This document shows, piece after piece, positions 6,602 to 12,279 of a DNA stretch of 12,279 nt (position 1 is its first letter; each line of letters starts with the position of its first letter). The translations under genes and the position numbers were made by a program. Location of the stretch: positions 1 to 12,279 of the forward strand of contig CAAGJN010000044.1 of assembly GCA_900770255.1 (NCBI GenBank). The letters are read 5' to 3'. The DNA comes from Clostridia bacterium. Lineage in GTDB: Bacteria > Bacillota > Clostridia > Oscillospirales > Acutalibacteraceae. The notes beneath the pieces are model-generated. The model had not been told where the DNA came from. It did not search any database and saw nothing but the letters and a program-made list of their open reading frames with translations.

Positions 6602-7606
6602 TTGAGCGAAAAACTTTTAGAAATAAAGGATGAAAGACTTTCGTTCTTTACTCCCGCAGGAGAGGTCAAGGCGCTTAACGGCGTCTCCTTCTCCATGGAA
6701 CAGGGCGAAGTCCTCGGCATAGTCGGCGAGTCGGGTTCGGGCAAATCCGTCACGGCCTACTCAATCATGGGGCTCACCGCGCATCCCGGCAAGCTCATCG
6801 GCGGCACGATCCGCTTCAACGGCCATCAAATCGACCAGATGAGCGAAAAAGAAATGCGAAAAATCAGGGGCAACGAGGTCTCTATAATCTTCCAGGATCC
6901 CATGACGAGCCTCAACCCTGTCTATACTATCGGCAATCAGATCACCGAGGTCATTCGCCTGCATACCGGAAAGAGCAAGAAAGAGGCCTATGACCGCGCC
7001 CAGGAGCTGCTTGAGCTCGTCGGAATAAACGAACCCACAAAGCGCCTGCGCCAGTATCCGCATGAGCTTTCGGGCGGTATGCGCCAGAGAGTTATGATCG
7101 CTATCGCGCTCGCGTGCGAGCCGAAGCTGCTTATCGCCGACGAGCCTACCACGGCTCTCGACGTCACTATTCAGGCACAGATCCTCGAGCTTATGCAGGA
7201 GCTGCGCCAAAAGCTCGGCATGAGCATCATCATGATTACGCACGACCTCGGCGTCGTTGCCAGCATGTGCGAGAAGATCGCGGTCATGTACGCCGGCTAT
7301 ATCGTGGAATACGGCACTGCCGATGAGATCTTCTATGATCCCCGGCATGAGTATACAAAGGGACTGATAAAATCGATCCCGAAGCTCAATGTTGAGCAGA
7401 CCGAGCGCCTTGTCCCGATCGAGGGTCAGCCGATAGACCTGCTCAATCCTCCTGCCGGATGTCCGTTTGCGCCCAGGTGTGCAAACTGCATGAAGGTGTG
7501 CCTGCGCGAGATGCCGCCGAAGACGGAGCTCAGCGACACGCATTACAGCCATTGCTGGCTGCTTCAGAAAGAAGAATTTGAAAAGGGGGAAGAGAGCTGT
7601 GAGTGA
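6602..7606 (+). CDS. oppD: Peptide ABC transporter ATP-binding protein, OppD/DppD type
   Basis: 334 aa. It is a cytoplasmic ATPase subunit. Walker A GESGSGKS (42-49), Q-loop Q98 in IFQDPMTSLNP, signature LSGGMRQ (156-162), Walker B LLIADEP (176-182) and switch H214 are all intact. The C-terminal oligopeptide/dipeptide extension (about 235-320) holds C287, C293, C296, C300 and C318; comparable Cys sets in DppD-type proteins can carry an iron-sulfur cluster. The start is TTG at 6602, set by an AAGGAGGG (6586-6593) 8 nt upstream; the gene begins 17 nt after the oppC stop. Its last 8 bases overlap oppF. Confidence 0.94.
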   Translation: MSEKLLEIKDERLSFFTPAGEVKALNGVSFSMEQGEVLGIVGESGSGKSVTAYSIMGLTAHPGKLIGGTIRFNGHQIDQMSEKEMRKIRGNEVSIIFQDPMTSLNPVYTIGNQITEVIRLHTGKSKKEAYDRAQELLELVGINEPTKRLRQYPHELSGGMRQRVMIAIALACEPKLLIADEPTTALDVTIQAQILELMQELRQKLGMSIIMITHDLGVVASMCEKIAVMYAGYIVEYGTADEIFYDPRHEYTKGLIKSIPKLNVEQTERLVPIEGQPIDLLNPPAGCPFAPRCANCMKVCLREMPPKTELSDTHYSHCWLLQKEEFEKGEESCE

Positions 7607-8597
7607 TAACAAGAAGCTTGTTGAAGTGCAGCACTTGCAGCAGTACTTCCCGGCCGGCGGCAGAGGCAAGCACAAGAAGTTTGTCCAGGCCGTTGACGAC
7701 GTATCCTTCTTCATAAATCGCGGCGAGACTCTCGGCCTCGTCGGCGAGTCCGGCTGCGGCAAAACGACAGTCGGCCGCACGATGCTCAGGCTCTATGAGC
7801 CCACCGACGGCAAGATAATCTATGACGGCGACGTGATTTTTGACAAGGAGAACAAAGTTGCTGTCAAGATGATGCCCTACAGACGTAAGATGCAGATGGT
7901 TTTTCAGGATCCATATGCGAGCCTTGACCCGCGCATGACGATAGGCGATATCGTCGGTGAGCCGATAGATATTCACCATCTTGCGGAGAATAAGGCGGAG
8001 AGAAGGGAGAAGATAATCGCGCTTCTCGAGCGCGTCGGTCTCAACAGCGAGCACGCGAACCGTTATCCGCATGAGTTCTCGGGCGGTCAGCGCCAGAGGG
8101 TCGGCATAGCCCGCGCCCTTGCGGTTGATCCCGAGTTTATCGTCTGCGACGAGCCCGTCTCGGCGCTCGACGTCTCCATTCAGGCGCAGGTCGTCAATAT
8201 GTTTGAGGATCTGCAAAAGGAGTTCGGCCTTACCTATCTGTTTATCGCACACGATCTGAGCGTCGTCAGACACATCTCAAACCGTATCGGTGTTATGTAT
8301 CTCGGTAAGCTTGTGGAGATTGCGGACAGCTTCGAGCTGATCTCGCACAGCGCCCATCCCTATACACGCAGCCTCATCTCGGCTATTCCGGAGGCTGATC
8401 CCAAAACCGCGCGCGCATCTAAGCGCATTCCGCTTCAGGGCGATGTGCCGAGCCCGCTCAATCCTCCGAGTGGCTGCCGTTTCCGCACCCGCTGCCCCTA
8501 TGCGGATGAGCTCTGCGCCGAGGAATGCCCGCAGCTCAAGGAAATCAGCGCGGGCCATTGGGCCGCCTGCCACCACCTCGATAAGGTGACGGACTGA
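7599..8597 (+). CDS. oppF: Peptide ABC transporter ATP-binding protein, OppF/DppF type
   Basis: 332 aa from a GTG start. It is the partner ATPase of OppD. Walker A GESGCGKT (49-56), Q103 in VFQDPYASLDP, signature FSGGQRQ (160-166), Walker B FIVCDEP (180-186) and H218 are present. The C-terminal extension has C293, C299, C306, C310 and C324. The frame is open to a TTG at 7578, but the GTG at 7599 has AGGGGGA (7584-7590) ahead of it and gives the expected N-terminus (SDNKKLVEVQHLQQYF). The start lies inside the end of oppD (8-nt overlap), so the two ATPases are probably translated in a coupled way, fitting their 1:1 heterodimer. Confidence 0.94.
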   Translation: MSDNKKLVEVQHLQQYFPAGGRGKHKKFVQAVDDVSFFINRGETLGLVGESGCGKTTVGRTMLRLYEPTDGKIIYDGDVIFDKENKVAVKMMPYRRKMQMVFQDPYASLDPRMTIGDIVGEPIDIHHLAENKAERREKIIALLERVGLNSEHANRYPHEFSGGQRQRVGIARALAVDPEFIVCDEPVSALDVSIQAQVVNMFEDLQKEFGLTYLFIAHDLSVVRHISNRIGVMYLGKLVEIADSFELISHSAHPYTRSLISAIPEADPKTARASKRIPLQGDVPSPLNPPSGCRFRTRCPYADELCAEECPQLKEISAGHWAACHHLDKVTD

Positions 8598-8920
8598 CTG
8601 GCTGCACAAACAGCCCTTGAGGAGCTGTTTCCAAAGCACATTTTTTCGCTTTCACCGCAGGGGACGCCTACACGGCGTCCGAGTATGACGAAGTTAAATG
8701 AAGCATTTTGTCCCGCGAAACGTGAAGCGGCGCCCGCTGGGTTATGAGCGGCCGCCTGAGTGTGGACATGAAGTGAATCTGCTTTGCGGATTTGTTATCA
8801 GTACAGGTGTCCGCAGTCGGACTTGACGGTGCAGCCGCAAAATCGGTGTTTATTGCGCAAAGAAGCGCAATGGATATAAAAAAGCAGCGAAAGCTGTAAT
8901 TTTGTAAAGGAGATGTATCA
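8598..8920 (+). other. 323-nt untranslated spacer between oppF and oppA with several stem-loops
   Basis: No gene is seen. Stems: AAACAGC/GCTGTTT (8608-8614 with 8624-8630), with T6 at 8641-8646 but 10 nt away; GGACGCC/GGCGTCC (8662-8668 with 8674-8680); CCGCT/AGCGG (around 8727-8745); and ATTGCGC/GCGCAAT (8852-8858 with 8865-8871). The first could partly terminate or mark mRNA processing. The arrangement would let the binding protein be made in excess over the membrane and ATPase subunits. Confidence 0.5.
8853..8880 (+). promoter_or_regulatory. Weak candidate promoter for oppA
   Basis: TTGCGC (8853-8858) and TATAAA (8875-8880) are 16 nt apart, with the start codon 40 nt downstream. The -35 box keeps only TTG and is inside a stem-loop, so this is tentative. 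No better promoter is visible in the spacer. Confidence 0.25.
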
Positions 8921-10606
8921 ATGAAGATCAAGAGAATTATCTCTCTGCTTCTCGTGTTGGTGCTCGCACTTTCTGCTGTTGCAGTTCTGGGCTCCTGCAA
9001 GAAGACTGAGAAGACGGCCGACAACATTACTGTTCAGATCGGCCCGAATCCTGAAACTCTCGATCCCGCGCTCAACAGCGCAGTCGATGGCGGCAATATG
9101 CTCATCACTCTGTATGAGACTCTGCTCATCATCGATGAGGACAACAATGTTCAGCCCGGTCAGGCTGAAAAGTACACCGTCAGCGACGACGGCCTCACCT
9201 GGACCTTCACTATGCGTGACGGCCTCAAGTGGTCCGACGGCAGCGACCTCAACGCCAAGGATTTTGAGTATGCCTTCAAGAGACTTGCAGATACAAATCT
9301 CGCAGCTCCTTACGGCGAGACGGTTATCGGCATGATCGATGGCTATCAGGATGCTATCGGCAATCCTGATGATGACGGTAAGCCCACCACTACGCCCGAT
9401 ATTGATAAGCTCAATGTCAAGGCAAGTGAAGACGGCAAGACCCTTACAATCAAGCTTGCTTATCCCTGCTCTTATTTCGATAAGATTGTCGCTTTTGCAA
9501 CAATGAGCCCGGTTCAGAAGGCTACTGTTGAGAGCAACGGCGATGCATGGGCAACCAAGCCTGAGACTTATGTCTGCAACGGCCCGTATATGATTTCCGA
9601 GTGGACTCCCAGCGAGCGTATCGTCTGCAAGAAGAACCCCTACTACAACGGTGGTTGGGATTCCGACAGGATCGTCACCGAGCAGCTCACCTTCCTCCTC
9701 CTTGAGGATTCCAGCGCTTCTTATTCCGCTTATACCAGCGGCCAGGCTCTCCTGATCAAGGATGTTCCCACCGAGGAGATCCCGAGCCTCACAAAGGCAG
9801 AGGACGGCGGCGATTTCTATGTCGATCCTATTCTCGGCACATATTATCTGAACGTGAACTTAGAGAGAGAGCCGTTTAACGATGTCAACGTCCGTAAGGC
9901 ACTGAGCCTTGCTATCGACCGCGAGTATGTTGCAAACACCATCATGCAGGGTACTTACAGCCCCGCTTACAACTTCGTCGGTCCCAGCATCGATGACAGC
10001 GACGGAGCAGGCAAGTTCCTTGAGAATTCTATCGCTGCGAACGGCGGCAACACCTATATCAGCAAGGATTATAAGGCTAACCTTGAAGAGGCTAAGAAGG
10101 CTCTCGCAGAGGCCGGCTATCCCGACGGTAAGGGCTTCCCGACGATCACTTATTCCACCAACGATTCCGGCTATCACAAGGCTCTTGCTGAGTATCTCCA
10201 GCAGGCTTATAAGGAGCTCGGCATCACGATGAAGATCGACATCGTCGACTGGTCCTCCTTCACTCCTCAGCGCCGCGCAGGTGACTACGATATGGCTCGT
10301 AACGGTTGGGTTATGGACTACAATGACGCTTCCAACATGATCGAGCTGTTCTATTCGACGAACGGCAACAACGACGGCAAGTACAGCAGCAAGGCTTTTG
10401 ACGCCGCTCTGGACAAGTCCAAGGTTGCTGACAAGGCCGAGCACTTCAAGGCTCTCCATGAGGCTGAGAAGATTATGTCTGAGGATTATGCGTGCATCCC
10501 TGTCGCATATTACAATGACTTCTGGCTTCAGAGCTCGAAGCTCAAGGGCACATGGCACAGCCCCTATGGCTACTGGTATTTCCAGTATGCTTATGTTGAG
10601 GAATAA
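8921..10606 (+). CDS. oppA: Peptide-binding lipoprotein of an ABC importer, OppA/DppA type (SBP_bac_5)
   Basis: 561 aa. It is an extracytoplasmic solute-binding protein that hands peptides to the OppBCDF importer. A basic N-terminus and hydrophobic core end in the lipobox LGSC, predicting cleavage before C26 and lipid anchoring. The mature part has the SBP_bac_5 landmarks: ETLDPAL (45-51), LTWTFTMRDGLKWSDG (92-107), a later segment with LGTYYLNVN and VRKALSLAIDREYV, and the C-terminal AEKIMSEDYACIPVAYYN. An AAAGGAGA (8906-8913) 7 nt before the ATG is near ideal. Codon use differs from oppBCDF: Lys is nearly always AAG, Ile mostly ATC or ATT, and ATA is rare, whereas oppB uses ATA often. That is a mark of high expression. 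The ligand is likely an oligopeptide; a nickel complex is not excluded given the nearby hypB. Confidence 0.93.
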   Translation: MKIKRIISLLLVLVLALSAVAVLGSCKKTEKTADNITVQIGPNPETLDPALNSAVDGGNMLITLYETLLIIDEDNNVQPGQAEKYTVSDDGLTWTFTMRDGLKWSDGSDLNAKDFEYAFKRLADTNLAAPYGETVIGMIDGYQDAIGNPDDDGKPTTTPDIDKLNVKASEDGKTLTIKLAYPCSYFDKIVAFATMSPVQKATVESNGDAWATKPETYVCNGPYMISEWTPSERIVCKKNPYYNGGWDSDRIVTEQLTFLLLEDSSASYSAYTSGQALLIKDVPTEEIPSLTKAEDGGDFYVDPILGTYYLNVNLEREPFNDVNVRKALSLAIDREYVANTIMQGTYSPAYNFVGPSIDDSDGAGKFLENSIAANGGNTYISKDYKANLEEAKKALAEAGYPDGKGFPTITYSTNDSGYHKALAEYLQQAYKELGITMKIDIVDWSSFTPQRRAGDYDMARNGWVMDYNDASNMIELFYSTNGNNDGKYSSKAFDAALDKSKVADKAEHFKALHEAEKIMSEDYACIPVAYYNDFWLQSSKLKGTWHSPYGYWYFQYAYVEE

Positions 10607-10639
10607 GCTATAACTCAAAAAGTCATAACTGATTAAAGG

Positions 10640-10666
10640 CCGCCCGCACCGAAACGGTGCGGGCGG
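10640..10666 (+). terminator. Terminator hairpin after oppA
   Basis: CCGCCCGCACCG (10640-10651) pairs perfectly over 12 bp with 10655-10666 around an AAA loop, 33 nt after the oppA stop. The tail TTGCTTTGCTG is only moderately T-rich, but the stem is very strong. Confidence 0.75.
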
Positions 10667-10759
10667 TTGCTTTGCTGCGTATGTTATACGTCGCGACTGT
10701 CGTTCATAGAAAATTTCAGACGACTTTCGCCGATAATTCATTGGCCGGACAACAAAGAC

Positions 10760-10784
10760 AAAAAACGCCGTTAGGCGGTTTTTT
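10760..10784. terminator. Bidirectional terminator between oppA and the CRISPR array
   Basis: CGCC (10766-10769) and GGCG (10774-10777) flank a GTTA loop. A6 lies on the left and T6 (10779-10784) on the right, with one bulged G. Both strands end in a T6 tract, so it can stop oppA read-through from the left and CRISPR precursor RNA from the right. The remaining DNA at 10667-10873 has no gene; it holds a 9-bp direct repeat AGAGCCGGT (10807-10815, 10830-10838). Confidence 0.65.
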
Positions 10785-10873
10785 GCTCTATTAAATCTAT
10801 CAGCCAAGAGCCGGTTCAGGTGTGGACACAGAGCCGGTCTCGGTACGTGTTGTCTGACGCCGCGGACGGTAAT

Positions 10874-10906
10874 AAAACAATCCACGCCCTCCGTGGGGAG
10901 GGCGAC
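10874..10906 (-). repeat. Degenerate leader-distal CRISPR repeat
   Basis: The leftmost repeat has AAAA instead of ATTT at its outer edge (10874-10877), three changes from the consensus; the other 29 positions match. Terminal repeats decay at the oldest end of an array, so this end is leader-distal, supporting minus-strand transcription. Confidence 0.85.
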
Positions 10907-12193
10907 TTATGGCAAGTCCAACAGTACCCGCGACAATAGCATTTCAATCCACGCCCTCCGTGGGGAGGGCGACCAAAGAATCCCGGACGCACACTGCAAC
11001 GGCGATATATTTCAATCCACGCCCTCCGTGGGGAGGGCGACCTCATTAAACAACTCGGCAAAATTGAGCTGCTCAATATTTCAATCCACGCCCTCCGTGG
11101 GGAGGGCGACGCATGATGTTATCTCCTTTCACGAGAGCGCTTTCAAATTTCAATCCACGCCCTCCGTGGGGAGGGCGACGACATCCTTCCCGTTCCTGGA
11201 GGCTTGAGAATTCATTTCAATCCACGCCCTCCGTGGGGAGGGCGACAAGGTCGGCGGCATACCGGCCGAGCATCGGATATTATTTCAATCCACGCCCTCC
11301 GTGGGGAGGGCGACCAATCTTCATCTTTTTCACCTCCTTTGGCGTACTATTTCAATCCACGCCCTCCGTGGGGAGGGCGACAATCGCCAAAAAAGAGGCG
11401 GAACGGGTAGCACAGATTTCAATCCACGCCCTCCGTGGGGAGGGCGACGCCCTTCCACGATCGGCATATGATGGTAGGTTTGTACTATTTCAATCCACGC
11501 CCTCCGTGGGGAGGGCGACTCCGGATGCCGAAACGGTCGGCACCGGATAACCGATTTCAATCCACGCCCTCCGTGGGGAGGGCGACCCTTGCAGGGCGAC
11601 ACGATTACGCCGTGTTCAAATTTCAATCCACGCCCTCCGTGGGGAGGGCGACAAGGTTTATGTCGCCACCGGTGATGTTGATATCGATTTCAATCCACGC
11701 CCTCCGTGGGGAGGGCGACAATTTCCGGCAACACCTCTGTCGAGTTAGCTCGCCATTTCAATCCACGCCCTCCGTGGGGAGGGCGACATTTGACGGCAAC
11801 CCAGCTCGCTATGTCGGTCAATTTCAATCCACGCCCTCCGTGGGGAGGGCGACTTACATTCGTTCAAGCACATTACAGGAAAATCAAATTTCAATCCACG
11901 CCCTCCGTGGGGAGGGCGACATGGAAACACGAGCCGTGCCTTTACGGATGGACGGAAATTTCAATCCACGCCCTCCGTGGGGAGGGCGACATCGCTTCGA
12001 GCTGCGTCTTAAAGTCGGCGCGGAATTTCAATCCACGCCCTCCGTGGGGAGGGCGACAATGTGACCAGACATATATCTTCCCATCGTCAAGCGATTTCAA
12101 TCCACGCCCTCCGTGGGGAGGGCGACATCCGATGTCGGCGAGCTGCCGGGCGATATAATTATTTCAATCCACGCCCTCCGTGGGGAGGGCGAC
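10874..12193 (-). CRISPR. Type I-C CRISPR array, 20 repeats and 19 spacers
   Basis: The 33-bp repeat begins ATTTCAATCC and ends GAGGGCGAC on the + strand. Repeats start at 10874, 10941, 11009, 11078, 11147, 11214, 11282, 11349, 11416, 11487, 11554, 11620, 11687, 11755, 11821, 11888, 11958, 12025, 12094 and 12161. Spacers are 33-38 nt and all differ. Inside each repeat CGCCCTCC and GGAGGGCG form a perfect 8-bp stem with a 4-nt loop. On the minus strand the repeat starts GTCGC and ends GTGGATTGAAAT, the layout of subtype I-C, where Cas5 cuts at the base of the stem and leaves an 11-nt 5' handle (TGGATTGAAAT). Transcription is therefore leftward: the degenerate repeat is at the left end and an AT-rich leader at the right. 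No cas gene is in the window; a cas operon may lie beyond the right edge. Repeats 2-20 look identical, consistent with a maintained array. Confidence 0.97.
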
Positions 12194-12279
12194 AGCAAAA
12201 ATGTATAAGCATACATTGAAAGGCCCGATACACTTGTGCATACTTTATAGATTTTTGCACAAAATTAAAACTAAAATTA
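12194..12279 (-). promoter_or_regulatory. CRISPR leader (partial, runs off the right edge)
   Basis: The 86 nt right of the last repeat are strongly AT-rich, unlike the coding DNA to the left. On the minus strand a TATAAA (12249-12244) could serve as a -10 box, about 50 nt before the first repeat. A perfect 7-bp inverted repeat, AATGTAT (12200-12206) and ATACATT (12211-12217), lies 6 nt from the first repeat, where leader sequences guide spacer insertion. The leader's far end is outside the window. Confidence 0.65.

Noticed and set aside
7530..8273. 247-codon minus-strand frame opposite oppF, and similar frames opposite oppD (6761-7780) and oppA (9860-10885)
   Set aside because: They are antisense shadows of well-supported ABC transporter genes, created by codon bias, with no family features of their own.
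11591..11600. Repeat-like GCAGGGCGAC inside spacer 11
   Set aside because: Only the last 10 bases resemble the repeat end (one mismatch). There is no stem partner, and the spacer has normal length, so it is coincidence and not a partial repeat.
11720..11820. Apparent similarity of spacers 13 and 14 (both begin with an ATTT...CGGCAAC-like stretch)
   Set aside because: The match covers about a dozen bases with mismatches and the rest differs; it is too weak to claim a shared target.
10816..12158. Long open frames through the CRISPR array on both strands encoding repetitive Pro/Arg/Gly/Ser peptides
   Set aside because: They are read-through of identical repeats (FQSTPSVGRAT, FNPRPPWGGR and SPSPRRAWIE are the repeat in different frames). 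No ribosome binding site or protein family supports them.

Overview
The window looks like chromosomal DNA of a Gram-positive anaerobe of the Clostridia, plausibly a gut Oscillospiraceae-type organism. The grounds are moderate G+C coding DNA, strong GGAGG-type ribosome binding sites, TTG and GTG starts, a lipoprotein-type solute-binding protein, and a metallophosphoesterase with a single N-terminal membrane anchor. The taxonomic guess is inference; no rRNA or marker gene is present.

Left part (1-2583): the 3' end of a + strand gene, possibly a CpsD/BY-kinase-type protein, ends at 167 and is followed by two hairpins. A large minus-strand gene (269-2350) encodes a membrane-anchored extracytoplasmic metallophosphoesterase fused to a PQQ-type beta-propeller. 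Its promoter is divergent from that of the next unit.

Middle part (2464-3842): a two-gene + strand unit encodes the nickel-chaperone GTPase HypB and a small class I SAM-dependent methyltransferase. A GC-rich leader of about 107 nt precedes hypB and can form competing stems. No other hyp gene or nickel enzyme is visible. A gene-free AT-rich stretch follows (3843-4606). It holds a good extended -10 promoter and several hairpins, including a perfect 12-bp one, just ahead of the transporter operon.

Transporter (4607-10606): a complete Opp/Dpp-type peptide ABC importer in the order permease B, permease C, ATPase D, ATPase F, solute-binding lipoprotein A. The first four genes are tightly packed and three of them start at TTG, TTG and GTG. 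The binding protein follows a 323-nt spacer and has its own strong ribosome binding site and a visibly more biased codon choice. Together they would capture oligopeptides at the outer face of the membrane and import them with ATP hydrolysis.

Right part (10874-12279): a CRISPR array of 20 repeats (33 bp) and 19 unique spacers (33-38 nt), of type I-C by its repeat. It is transcribed on the minus strand: the degenerate repeat is at the left end and the AT-rich leader begins at the right end. No cas gene is in the window. Two spacers carry, on the crRNA-sense strand, a ribosome binding site correctly spaced from an ATG, so they appear to derive from gene starts of invading DNA.
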